NCBI GenBank assembly: GCA_030704615.1
Contig: CM060732.1
Span: forward strand, 2,978,001 to 3,038,000
Reading direction: 5' to 3'
Length of the DNA: 60,000 bases
Origin: Takakia lepidozioides
Taxonomy: Eukaryota > Streptophyta > Takakiopsida > Takakiales > Takakiaceae
Each line of letters opens with the position of its first letter. Positions within the stretch are counted from its first letter, which is position 1. The notes under the pieces were generated by a model that was not told the DNA's origin, did no database searches, and worked only from the letters and a program-made list of their open reading frames with translations. Shown here piece by piece: positions 31,813 through 43,600 of this stretch. Both the position numbers and the translations under genes were made by a program.

Positions 31813-33130
31813 GCATTCCCCGGCTGGCGAACCTAGACGGTACCCTTCTCGAAATGTGAACTTGAGCTTGCCTGGAAGAGCCTGCCTGACGATGGGAAGG
31901 GGGACCATGCGACAGAGTGGAATTCGAAGAGTCCGCTAGAGTACCTTGCTGCCCCAGAACTCTGCCAATGCTACTATGTGTCTCCTCCAACATTGTATCC
32001 GCTGCACTTTGGAATTCCTCCGGAGACATTTCTGCAGGTGGTGGTAGGGGCTAAGTAGCTGGAGCATCCCCAACTGTAGCTATAGTCTGGGGAATCTTTG
32101 CGGGCAATTCTCGCATTGCAGAAGCCTCCTCCGGGCCTACAGTATTATGAAGTTCTTCCTCAACGGTGGTGAAGTGCTGCTGCGAACGTTGAGCAATAGC
32201 ACCCTCCTCCGCTGACAGATCCACGAAATTGGTCGATCTCGTTGCCTTCGCTGCAGCAGAGACGTCCCCAACATCACCTGCCTGGAAATCAAGCAGGAAT
32301 TGGGCTTTAGCTCGTGGAATCGGTTTTGCGGGAGACTGCTCCAACCTCCCCCTGTTTGTCTTATGCTTCTTCATTCTTGCAGATGAAGGTGTCTGCTGCA
32401 TTTGCATCTGCACTGCACCCTTCTGCTTCATTCTCTTGGGGAGGGGGGGGGGGGGGGGGACGGCCTGGTCCGGTTCGAAAACCAGTTCAAGGATGGGCTG
32501 CTTCTTCTTCGTCTTTGCTGGAGAAGGGCCCGACCCCTGCTGGCGATTCTCCATGACTTCAAACGCGAGTTTTCTCTGGGGCTTTGAACTGCAAAGACTT
32601 GCCATTCCAAACCGCGTCCTTGAAACGCACAGGGCTAGGCCCGACAGGAAGACCAGTGCTCATGGATCGGCTGGGTGTGTGTGCTGCAGCTACCTCCACG
32701 GATTCTTCCTGTGGCTCTTCGGATTCCTGCGATCCCTCCACCACCTCCACCTTTCAAGTTAGGCATGCAAACATCTTCTGCATTCAAGTGTCCTATCATA
32801 CAGTCTAAGAATTGCACAACGAAAATGAGGGAGGGTTTCGGTGCTCGATCAGCTGCGCGCATTCCGATAGCACAGAGCTCTCACTGATGGCTGGGTTGCC
32901 TGCGTTGCCTGCTGCAGCAAGATGACCATCTTTTCCTGAAGACGCATCTGCTTCCTCCCCTTTGGCATTGGCCTACGTCCGAAGTACAAATTGCGGAGCT
33001 TGCGACGATGTCTCTTCTTTAGTGCAAGAACTTCCTGCCTTTCAGGTTGGAGCATAAGAAGAACACTGACACGGAAAAGGGGCGAAGAATGCAGATGGAA
33101 AGGGCGCAAGAGGGGTGAATGAGTAGACAC
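31781..33130 (-). pseudogene. Unassigned minus-strand gene remnant, low complexity
   Basis: Several minus frames look protein-like: 33130-32849 with ALKKRHRRKLRNLYFGRR and GRKQMRLQEKM, 32750-32559 with VRFKDAVWNGKSLQF, and 32605-32051, rich in Lys, Gln, Pro and Glu. The first resembles the N-terminus of the methyltransferase-like protein (RGRSKRRRTLYF, AKERMRKAR), though both are basic and low complexity. It may be the 5' remnant of a second such gene. Frames do not join without shifts or introns I cannot place. Confidence 0.35.
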
Positions 33131-33167
33131 GACAAAAGAAGATGAAACGGCGATGATGCACTACTTG

Positions 33168-33846
33168 TGTCGCGCACCTCACTTCGGTAAGCTCCCCTTC
33201 AAGTCATAGTTACTCGCTTTGATGCGCGCGCCTAACTCCCAACCTAGCCGCCCGGCCAACTCGGAGCTTCGACTGCTCACTGGGACATAACGGTCCCCCT
33301 TTTTTCCCCCAACAGACCCTCCACCAATTTGGGCCTAGTGGACATTCCCTTTGGTAGATGGCAGTCCAGAATAGCTCCCCACTTCTTGGTCGCTTTCCGG
33401 CTCGCTCGCTTACTCACTAGTTTTTGGTCACCATCAGGCTTGCACCGTTCTTGGGGTTACTACTCCTTATATATACTTCTGCGACTGTCCGCGGGGGTTT
33501 CACAAACAACCATGCCATTTTATGGCGAACCACCACGAAAACCCTCGACTCCCGGTGATGAGTCGCGGTGAGTCTTGGCCCACCCACCACGGTCCCATTG
33601 GACTGTGATGAGTCCCAAGACTCCCCACGACTCCCACCACAAGGTCTCCGCCCCCATGGTGAGTCCTATGCCACCCCCACTAAGTCCAACTAAGCTACCA
33701 CCACCCCTCATGGAACCACCCCCACCGCAACCCGGTGTGCGGGGCTCCACCTAGTGAGCGCCTCCGCCTCCTTGAGTGCCTTGGGCACTCAAGGGTGCTT
33801 CAGCCCCCGCATCTATTGTTTCCACTGCCCCCACCACAGGATCAGC
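33168..33846 (-). repeat. Chromovirus E 3' LTR, truncated
   Basis: It matches LTR B from its TGTCGCGC end for about 680 bp. It then joins chromodomain sequence at CCTCG, a 5-bp match between LTR and chromodomain, which suggests a microhomology deletion of the chromodomain tail, the 3' untranslated stretch and the LTR start. Confidence 0.83.
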
Positions 33847-35475
33847 CCCTCGACTTAAGCACTGCCTCCACCTCGTACTCAGGTTCATTTTCATGATCCA
33901 ACAGCACAGGTGGCGAACGCAACACTTGATGCCGATTCGGACGCGCTTCATCTTTGAAGTACGGCTTCAAAAGGGAGACGTGGAATACCGGATGCACCTT
34001 GTTGTTTGCCGACAGCTCCAATTCATACACATCCTCATTCATAACCTTCTGGATGCGAAAGGGTCCCGCATACGGAGGTACGAACTTCGGACTCACTTCC
34101 GGAGGTAGTCGGAAATTCTTGATGTTCAACCAGACCTCCGTGCCTGCCTCAAACTTAACTTCCCTCCGCTTCCAATTCGTCTGCCTTTCATACCGTTTCC
34201 TAGCTTTGGCAATGTTGTATTTTGCGAGCTTCAACAAACACTCGCGTTCTTCCAGTACCGCCGCTGCTGCCGGTTCCTCAACGTCCTGGGCGGCCCAACT
34301 TGTCGGCACCAGAGGTACTTTTCCATAGACCAATACGAAAGGGGAAACTCCCGTTGTGGAGTGTTTTGTGTTATTATAACAGAACTCTGCCGCATCCAAG
34401 GGCATTCCCACAGCTCGGTACAGGATGGTGTCTGATGGGGGTACGTGCCATTCGATTCCGCAACCTCCGTCGTTACCTAGCACGACAATGGTCTCAAGTC
34501 CAATTGGTCTGCCGACACGTAATTCCGCAAGATCTGCTTTACCACGGAATTCACCCTTTCCGTTTGGCCGTCTGTCGTAGGTCGGAAGGCGGTGCTCATC
34601 TTGAGCCTTGTCCCCATTTTCTTCCAAAGTGCCCTCCAAAATTTACTTGTAAACTTTGGATCGCGGTCCGAGACAATATCCTTCGGGAGTCCATGATGCT
34701 TGAAGACGTGGGCGAAATAAAGTCGCCCCGTCTCCTGCGCCGTTGCCGTCTCCTTGGTGGGGATGAAATGGCCCATTTTACTGAACCTATCCACCACCAC
34801 CATGATTGCATCGAATCTTTTTGATAGCGGCATAGCAGTCATGAAATCCATCGAGACACTTTCCCAAGACCCCTCTGCAATCGGCAAGGGTTGTAACAGT
34901 CCCGCTTGCTTTTTGTACTCGCTCCGGTTTTATTGGCATGTGGTGCATGTCTTGACATACTCCTCGGCCTCCTCCCTCAGTTTGGGCCAGAAATACTCTT
35001 TCTTCAAGAGTGCCGCGGTGCGCTTGGCTCCGCCGTGGCCCGCAAGCGGGCCATCATGACATTCTCTCAAGAGACTATCTCTGATCCCTCCCTTCGGCAC
35101 GTAGAGACGTTTTTGCTTATATCGGAGCAGTCCATTTTGCAAGTGAAACTGCGATTTAACCCCCATCCTCAAGTCCCGCATCACGGACTTCGCCATCTCA
35201 TCCTTCCGGTAAGCCTTCCGGATCTTCCTTTGGCCCCTGTACACCAACATGAGCTGCTGCTTTCTACTTAAAGCATCGGCCACCACATTGTCCCGTCCCG
35301 GTTTGTACTGGATATCCACATCGAACACCGCCAAAGTATCTTGTCACCTAAGTTGTTTTGGGGACAACTTATGCTGCGTGGCAAAATACTTCACCGTGAC
35401 ATTGTCCGTGAACACTTTCACCGGGTTGGAACCAACATAGTGGCGCCAAAGCTCAAGGCAATGCACCACCGCCTT
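33842..35475 (-). pseudogene. Chromovirus E integrase, with a MULE fragment inserted
   Basis: The frames hold RNase H tail, integrase zinc finger and core (SMDFMTAMP, VSDRDPKF, and an intact third residue in DGQTERVNS), GPF/Y module and a chromodomain cut after EAVLKSR. A segment of about 98 bp at 34401-34498 replaces a dozen bases between YVSADQ and LDAAEFCYN. It reads as MULE-family protein, so the integrase is broken there. Confidence 0.88.
34401..34498 (-). other. MULE-family exon fragment inside the integrase
   Basis: On the minus strand this stretch encodes ETIVVLGNDGGCGIEWHVPP followed by SDTILYRAVG. MULE2 encodes nearly the same at 40862-40960 (DETVVVLGNDGGCGIKWHV). The surrounding sequence is chromovirus integrase on both sides. 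Confidence 0.88.
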
Positions 35476-37189
35476 CATTTCTCATGCGTAGGCCACCGTC
35501 GCTCCACTTCATTCAGTTTCTTACTTTCGTAAGCAACTGGACGTCCATCCTGCATGAGTACACCCCCTATTGCGAAGTTCGACGCATCCGTATGAATCTC
35601 AAATGGATGGTCGAACTCCGGGATTTTGAGGACTGGAGCTTCCGCCATCCGCTGCTTCAACTCGACAAAAACTTGGCCACAAAAGGTGTTCCATACCCAG
35701 ACTTTGGATTTACACATAAGGTCTGACATCGGCCCCGCGATCTTGGCGAAATTTCTCACATACTTCCGGTAATAGGAGGCGAGTCCTAGGAAGGATCGCA
35801 CTCCTGGGACCGAGTCGGAGGTTCCCAGTCCAAGATCGCCCTCACCTTCTTGTCATCCATTTTGATCCCATCCTGTGTAATCACATGCCCTAGGAACTCC
35901 ACTTTTGTGACCTCGAATTCGCACTTTGAAGCTTTGGCATACAACTTCCCTTCCCTCAATTTCTGGAACACCCTTTTGAGGTGCTCCAGGTGCTCTTCCT
36001 TTGTTTTCGAGTACACCATGATGTCGTCGATGTACACGATCACAAAGTCATCCAGCCACTCCTGGAAAAGGCTGTTCATTAGCGTGCTAAAGGTCGCGGG
36101 TGCGTTGCTGAGTCCAAAAGGCATCACCAAGAACTCATACGAACCATATCTTGTTCTGCACGCGGTTTTCTCCTCATCTCCTTCCGCCACTCGGATTTGA
36201 TGGTAGCCGGAGCGCAAATCGATCCGGCTGAAATACTTCGCTCCTGCCAACCGATCGAAGAGGTCGTCGATTCTTGGCACAGGGTACCGGTTCTTGATAG
36301 TCACCTTATTCAGAGCCCTGTAGTCGACACACATCCGCAGCGTCCCATCCTTCTTGTCTGCAAATAGCACCGGGGCTCTGTAAGGTGACTTACTCGGCCG
36401 GATGTACCCTTTTGACATTAGATCCTTGAGCTGAGTCTTCAGCTCGATCAACTTTCTGTGGCTCAACCGGTAGGGCGCCTTGGCAGGTGGCTCCGATCCT
36501 GGTATCACCTCAATCTTGTGGTCAACTCCTCTTCGCGGTGGCAAGCCGCTTGGTAAATCCTCCGGCATCACATCCTGGTATTTCTCCAAAATCCCCTTGA
36601 TCCAATCTGGGCTCGGCTCCCCATCGCCTTCTCCCTTCACTTGTCTTACATAAAGCAAAAACTGGGGCTCGTATGACTCCTCCACGGCCCACTCCTTTGC
36701 TGACAATAGGTTTATTTGCCCTCCCACTGGGTTGGGCGTTTCCGACACTCTTAAAACTTCGCCACCATTCCCACACGGTAGCGTGACTATTCTCTTGCGG
36801 CCATCTATGACCGCTCCGGATTTGCTCAAAAAGGTCATCCCCAAAATGAGATCCACTCCATCGATCTCGCAAATGGTGAAGTTCTCACGTCCCTCCCAAC
36901 TCCCGAGCTGAAGAGGAACATCGAACGCCAACCTCGTCGCCAATTGTGGTTCTCCTTTGGCAGAACGCACCTCAATAGAGGCCCCCACATCACTTGTCGG
37001 GAGTCCCAGCTTCCGTGCTGTTGCCGGTGTCATGAAGGAGTGCGACGCTCCTGTGTCCACCAACAACGACACGTTAGTTCCGGAAATTATCCCACTCACA
37101 AACAATAACTGACTCCCTTTATGCAGGGCGCCAGTTTCTTGATACAACTCACAAGAGTAGTTGCCTACCTTGCAAGTCTTGGCGACCAC
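35475..37189 (-). pseudogene. Chromovirus E protease, reverse transcriptase and RNase H
   Basis: The long frame from 37189 carries protease ([22 protein letters not shown]) and reverse transcriptase ([49 protein letters not shown]) without interruption. A one-base loss near 35812 shifts into the RNase H frame (35801-35475: [16 protein letters not shown]). Unlike copy B, protease and reverse transcriptase are fused, as expected of an active parent. Confidence 0.9.
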
Positions 37190-37836
37190 CCGCTTCCACC
37201 AAACGGCTGATGGAATCTTCCAACAGCTCTGTGGTCGCCCGAGTCATGTTCAATTGTCGGGGTTTTGCGCACTTCTTAGCCATGTGCCCGGGCTCCCCGC
37301 TATTAAAACACACCCCATCGAAGGTCGCCTTCTGTCCGCCATAAGCCGCCGCACCTGATTTTCCTTTCGGAGCAGTACCGGGTGCCGCCTTGTCGCGAGA
37401 AGGACCTCCCTTCGATTTCCACGTGCCATTGTCGCCGCGAGGCCTATCCCACTTCTTTTCCGGTCGAAAGGAGTCACCCTCCCGTCGGGTCTTCTTGTGG
37501 TTCAGCTCCGTACGGCCTTGTCTTTCGCTCCTAGCGACATCCGAGAAACATTCAGCCCTCTCAATTGCCTCGTTCAAAGTCTTAGGTGGCTTCTCCTCCA
37601 ACTTCCGACTGGCCCACGGGGCCAGTCCCGCCACAAAGTTGAAGACCATTTCTGGTTCTGCCATGTCCATGACTTTGAGTAACAGCACATTGAAAGCCTG
37701 AACATATCCCTGAATGTCATCCGTTTGCTTCAAATTCCTCATCTTGTCCCGGGCAAGCCAGGACGCGTTGAGGGGCACAAACTGTCTCTTTATCAGTTCC
37801 TTGAACCCACTCCTGTTCAAGGTTTCCGGATTTGGA
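37149..37836 (-). pseudogene. Chromovirus E gag, N-terminus deleted
   Basis: It contains LIKRQFVPLNASWLARDK, GYVQAFNVLLLKV, MVFNFVAGLAPW and a damaged zinc knuckle: CFNSGEPGHMAKKC, with the second cysteine changed to serine. The frame shifts near 37190 into protease. The gag N-terminus, primer site and LTR end are deleted at about 37837, where LTR sequence begins. Confidence 0.85.
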
Positions 37837-38861
37837 CCACTAAGCTATCCCCACCCCTTGTGAAGCCACCCCTACCGCAACCCGGTGTGCGGGGCTCCAC
37901 CTAGTGAGTGCCTCTGCCTCCTTGAGTGCGTTGGGCACTCAAGGGTCCTTCAGCCCCCCGTACCTATTGCTGCCACCGCTCCCACCACAGGGGCAGCCCC
38001 TCTGCGTCCCGACCCCCTGCCCTCTAGGCAAAGGGCCGCGACACACACCCCTACCAACAGGGAGTCTATGTCCTCATCGACTTGTCCATTTTGTAGAAAC
38101 GAACATCCAAGTTGTGGCGTCCCACATCAAAGAGTTTGTTTCCTGGCCGCCCGGCCAACTTGGAGCTTCGGCTGCTCACTGGGACATAACGGTCCCCCTT
38201 TTTTCCCCCAACAGACTCTCCACCAATTTGGGCCTAGTGGACATTCCCTTTGGTAGATAGCAGTCCGGAATAGCTCCCCACTTCTTGGTCGCTTTCCGGC
38301 TCGCTCGCTTACTCACTAGTTTTTGGTCACCAACAGGCTTGCACCGTTCTCGGGGTTACTACTCCTTATATATACTTCTGCGACTGTCCGCGGGGGTTTC
38401 ACAAACAACCATGCCATTTTATGGCGAACCACCACGAAAACCCTCGACTCCCGGTGATGAGTCGCGGTGAGTCTTGGCCCACCCACCACGGTCCCATTGG
38501 ACCGTGATGAGTCCCAACACTCCCCACGACTCCCACCACAAGGTCTCCGCCCCCATGGTGAGTCCTATGCCACCCCCACTAAGTCCCACTAAGCTACCAC
38601 CACCCCTCGTGGAACCACCCCCACCGCAACCCGGTGTGCGGGGCTCCACCTAGTGAGCGCCTCCGCCTCCTTGAGTGCCTTGGGCACTCAAGGGTGCTTC
38701 AGCCCCCGCATCTATTGTTGCCACTGCCCCCACCACAGGGGCAACCCCTCTCGTGTCCCGACCCCCTACCCTCAAGGCAAAGGGCCGCGACACTGCCCCC
38801 ACCATAGGGGCAGCCCCTCTCGTGTCCCGACCCCCTGCCCTCAAGGCAAAGGGCCGCGACA
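37837..38861 (-). repeat. Chromovirus LTR pieces, recombined
   Basis: 37837-38042 is the distal part of an LTR, and 38043-38143 belongs to the 3' untranslated stretch of another copy. 38144-38861 is an LTR lacking its first 60 or so bp and carrying an internal tandem duplication of about 73 bp (CCCCCACC to GGGCCGCGACA, near 38715-38861). The outer end lies next to ACTTG. Confidence 0.8.
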
Positions 38862-39103
38862 ACTTGGGTTCGAAAGGTTGGGATGGAAGTGTCTCCTCGT
38901 GGACTATGCGTCATTACGAAATTCGAATCGTCAAAGGTACGCCTGCCGTCCGCAAAACAAACACCATTAACAAACGGTCAGGCCACGCCGCCTCCTGCCA
39001 CTTCAGCCAGCATGAATGCAGACATCAAAATGCGGTGCTGCAATTTCGTTGGTCCACGTGTTCATATATCATGGCATTTCCGTCCCAGCGTCTGATGAGT
39101 TAG

Positions 39104-39870
39104 AGTGAAAATGGAAATGCGGCGCCACATTTCCGTTAAGGCAGCTTTGAGTTGCATCCCGAACGGAAATGCGGTTTCATGCCTGGCATACAAAACGGAA
39201 ATGCGGCGCCGCATTTCCGTTCTCATTGTTAATCATGAAACACTGCAACTGAAATGCGGCACCGCATTTCCGTCGGAGTCGTACATTCTGACTTTCCAGA
39301 ACGGAAATGCTACATACCTTATTTGTTAAACGGAAATGCGGCACCGCATTTCCGTTCTGGAGAGTATAAAGGTTTCCCCCGGACGGAAATGCGGTGCCGC
39401 ATTTCCCTTCACTCTTGCATGCCTGAGATACAAAACGGAAATGTGGCGCCGCAATTATGTTCTGGAAAGTCCAAAGGTACGGCTCGGACGGAAATGTGGT
39501 GCCACATTTCAGTTGCAGTGTTTCATGATTTCAATCACTACGGAAATGCGGTACCGCATTTCCGTTCCACTGTCACATACCTTACTTGTTGGACGGAAAT
39601 ACGCCACCGCATTTCTGTTTTGGAGAGTATAAAGGTTTCCCCCGGACGGAAATCTGGCCCGCATTTCCGTCGCACTGCTGCGTGCCTGACATGCAAAAAA
39701 CGGAAATGCGGCGCCGCATTTCCGTTCTAGAATGTCGGAAGGTACGAGTCGGACGGAAATGCGGCGCCGCATTTCCGTTCTAGAATGTCGGAAGGTACGA
39801 GTCGGACGGAAATGCGGTGCCGCATTTCAGTTGCATTGTTTCATGATTTACAATCACCACGGAAATGCGG
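39104..39870. repeat. Palindrome-word array, MULE2 left side
   Basis: More than ten copies of CGGAAATGCGG-NRCC-GCATTTCCG-type palindromes, mostly 45-60 bp apart, with repeated spacers such as TCTGGAGAGTATAAAGGTTT, GTCGGAAGGTACGAG and TTGCAGTGTTTCATGATT. Higher-order copying is visible: 39695-39760 is nearly repeated at once. Confidence 0.9.
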
Positions 39871-39904
39871 TACCACCAATCCATTCATTGGCTGCATTGT
39901 TGTG

Positions 39905-40124
39905 TCAAAAATCCATGCGTAGACTAGAATCCACATGTTCAATGGTGGGCAGGGAAAACTGTTCTTGCTGCCCAAAGCATGTGATAGTCACAAGCCTAGC
40001 AATTGTCTCTGAAAAATGATGGATGACTGGTGCCTTGGTTATAGCATCCACCCTTGTCAACTCTTGCGATGTTGCAATGAAATATACTTGCAACAGGCAT
40101 TGATTAGAAGTTAGCTTTACTTCC
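39905..40124 (-). pseudogene. Captured ABCC (MRP-type) transporter exon fragment
   Basis: The minus frame reads YFIATSQELTRVDAITKAPV, then IHHFSETIARLVTITCFGQ and HVDSSLRMDF. This is the loop and helix region of the second membrane domain of plant ABCC transporters, where YYIATAREL, RAPILHHFAES and TIRAF are typical. Only this exon is present, with a likely acceptor before YFIATS. It lies between two blocks of MULE2 palindrome array, as in Pack-type gene capture. Confidence 0.75.
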
Positions 40125-40317
40125 ATGTCAGCTGCTAGCAGCAATACAATGATGCATGCATGATTTGTGCAGAGTCATGGACAGCTAAAGAGCAGGGATA
40201 GAGTGGGGGTCCAGATTCATCTAAGAAGGTCGGGTTCCAAGCTCCAGATTACCTATCATTCCCTGTGGAAGGACAAGTACAAGAAACAGATGGTCAAGTA
40301 GTAGAGTATAAAGATTT

Positions 40318-40570
40318 CCCCCGGACGGAAATGCGGTGCCGCATTTCCGTCGCACTGTTGCATGCTTGAGATGCAAAACGGAAATGCGGCGCCGCATTTC
40401 CGTTCTGGAATGTCGGAAGGTACTAATCGGATGAAAATGCGGTGCCGCATTTCAGTTGCACTGTTTCATAATTTAGAATCAGAACGGAAATGCGGCACCG
40501 CATTTCCGTCCGAGTCGTACATACCTGACATGTTGGATGGAAATGCGGTGCCGCATTTCCATTCTGGAAA
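40318..40570. repeat. Palindrome-word array, second MULE2 block
   Basis: Five copies of the ATGCGG-NRCC-GCAT palindrome with the same spacers as the block at 39104-39870. The transposase gene starts about 115 bp downstream. Confidence 0.88.
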
Positions 40571-40685
40571 GTAGAAAGGATTCCCCTGACGTCGATGGCC
40601 TCTGCAATTCCAATTACGTGGTGCTTGTGAGCCTTGGTCTGTCGCTATAGTGAACCTCGCACTTGCCAACTTCGTGTGGAGTTCG

Positions 40686-43600
40686 ATGGCTCCGAATTCC
40701 TACGCTATAGTTTGCTGTCCTCCGCAACTTGGGAGAGCCTGGATCCCAAACGAGGGAGGACTTTGCAGAGTGACTGAAACTTACCTTTGCTCAAAATTCA
40801 AGCTCAAACCGGGCACAACTTATTTGGAAGAAGAAAGGAAGGATGTTCATGGACAGGTGGACGAGACCGTTGTCGTGCTAGGTAACGACGGAGGTTGCGG
40901 AATCAAATGGCACGTACCCCCATCAGACACCATCTTGTACCGAGCTGTGGGAACACCCATTCCCTTTCCGAATCAGTCGCTTCCGACACCATCCACAAAA
41001 GAGTCGGGAAACCGACAGGCGGCCACTGCCAACAGAGAGGTATGCAACGATAATCATTCCCGACCTAGACCGTCAAGACCCTCCATAGCTTCTTGTGTGG
41101 AGGTATTCGACATTTCCGACGAGGAAGATGAGTGCATTGAGGTCCCCATGTCCTCCACACGGTCATTCAAATCCGACATGGACGTCTCTGCAGGTGCTAC
41201 GCATGTACCCTCGAGCATAACTAAAACCCGGTCCATTGTGCAGCTCTTACGGCAACATCACCTCGATGGTTCTTGCTCCGAGCTAGCTGCTCTCGACTAT
41301 GCCAAATTTCCAGTCAGGAAGGTAACGTATCTGCCTCCCAAAGTCGATGGCAATGTCATCTTTGAGTTTCCACCTGTTACTTCGTCAAACAAAGCCTCAG
41401 GGATGTTAACAAACATGAATCGAAAGCATGACGGACACCCTTGGTGTGTGACGAAGACCAGTAGCACGAAAATTGCTGATGGTGTTCGTGTACAATACGT
41501 CCTCTGTGCGGGGAAGCTGAGGTGCCTCAATCCCGTCTGCTTCCACTTTCTTTCCAAAGGAGAGCGGAGAAACGAGACGGATTGGACTGGCACAACCCAT
41601 CATCCATTCATTGTCTCCAGCCAAGCTCCGGCGGGTACTTTCAAGTGCGCACATTGTAAAGAACCACCGACATGCATGTCTATGTGCAGAGCCAAGCAAT
41701 ATTATGTAATCCATTTGCTCCCGGACTTGACTAGAGCTTGCGGGGTCCACTGCCACCCCTTGGCAAGAGGCGACATCCGGGAGGCTGTGCAGGAAGCACA
41801 CATAAAAGAGGAGGTGAAATTGAGCCCCGGAACCAGACCAAAGCAGATTCAGCTCAAGGCAACCCACAAGATTGCTCTTGGCAAAATCATGGTTCAAACT
41901 GAGTGCCCTTGAATGAAGAGTAGATGCTTGACCTGTTGGAGTCTGTCTCGCACGTTTGTAGTCCAAATGTGCGGAATCACATCGTATCTTGCAAGCAGGA
42001 GTTCGGCCGGGGGTCGGACATGCACTCAATCCTGGAGGTGAAACGAAGGATTGGATATGACTACATCCAAGGTAGCAAGTTTTCAGGGCAAGGCAGCAAA
42101 TCCGATCGTTGTTACATTTTTAAAATGTCAACGTGTGGGCCTGGGAGTGGAGTCGACTTGGTCACTCGCATGACAACTGGAAACTTGTCGAATGCTTGGG
42201 TGATGTTTGACCACATCAAGTGAATTACAAACCCATCAGTGGGTGACTATGGGTGCGCATGTTTATGACTATCACTCCAAGAGGCTCATGACGATTGCAA
42301 TCTGCGAGATGAAAAGGGAGGACACACAGTCGGAGATGCATCTGTGGGAGGGCATAAACGAGCAGATGACAAGGGCGGGTTTGCCAGAGCCCAATTTCAG
42401 GGGATCCATGGCAGACAACGCTCAGGCCAACTGGGCAGCGGTGCAGCATGTGTACGGTGAGGACCCCAATGTTCCAATGGAGGGGAAAGAGAGATCTTGT
42501 GGATTCCATTGGATGCAGAGTCTATCTCACTACACTACCAAATTTGTTGCTAGCTCATTCCAAGCTGAACACCGTGTCCTTTGTACGGCATGGAAGGATG
42601 CACCCACATTTGATGACGCGGAGGTTAAGTTTGCTATCATCGAGGGCTTGGTGGAATACGTCAGGTGCAGTGGAGACAACCAATCTGGGAGCCTTGCACA
42701 GCTGGTTGGGGTGGTGGCATTTCCGGTATAGACAGTTCGGACTAAACATGCGGGAGGTATGATGCCAGACTTTTCCTGCAATTGTCGTTCTATTACGGAC
42801 CTTTCCATTTTTCCCTCACCATTGTTTCTGTCCTTATAGGAGCGGTGCTTGGATTCCGACACGGACATGCTGAACACGAATATGGCAGAATCAGTCCACT
42901 CCTCCTGGCGAGCATCTTCTGCCGCACATCTGGTGGACGTAGTGACGGCCACAACGGAGGACATCGACAGAGCAATCATGCAGCAAGCCACGTACTACAA
43001 GTTCCTGAGCGGGAAACAATGGGGCTTTGGGCCGGACAGGGAGGAATTGTTGGTACGAACAGCTTCGAGGTCGAAGAATCCATTGAAATGGGCGACAACA
43101 TTGCAAGAGAAGATCAAAGGGACGCCTCTGCACCGTAGAGGTGAACACCTAGAGGGGGACGTCCGTACTCGCCCTGTGAGGCGGAGGATTGAAGAGGAAC
43201 CCGGGTGCAAAGAGGATTCCTGGAGATCCGACAGGAACATTCGGACAACACCTCGAGGTCCCGTCATGTTGCCGCACAATGTGCCTTCCAGCAGTGGAAG
43301 CCCAAGAGTTTCCAGATCGCCATCGCCTTCAAGCGGGGATTCCATGCGAGAAATTTCCACCGCTCGCTTGCCCCAGATTCCGCCTGCTGTTATGCAGTAT
43401 GGCCAAGCCATTGTGGAGACGACTGTGTCTGCGTCACAATGGAGAATTGCTCGCACAAAGCCGACGTTTCAAGGCAGGTGTTCCGCAATTCGAGTGGATA
43501 CACGGCAACGTTGTTTAGAGATGATAAGGAGGAATCCAGATGGGGCTGTCCCTACTCCTACTTTTACAGGAAGATTTGTCCATGCAAAGTTTGCGGAGGC

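Larger units (their letters stand above)
33163..38866 (-). mobile_element. Chromovirus copy E with ACTTG target duplication, rearranged LTRs
   Basis: ACTTG at 33163-33167 and ACTTG at 38862-38866 flank a block that starts TGTCGCGC and ends CCGCGACA, a classical 5-bp duplication. Inside, the 3' LTR (33168 to about 33846) is fused straight to the chromodomain, and the gag N-terminus is fused to LTR pieces. So this unit inserted once and was then internally deleted and recombined with another copy. Confidence 0.85.

Noticed and set aside
39104-39870. CRISPR-like regular repeats
   Set aside because: Repeats are palindromic and degenerate, spacers are themselves repeated, and the genome is eukaryotic.
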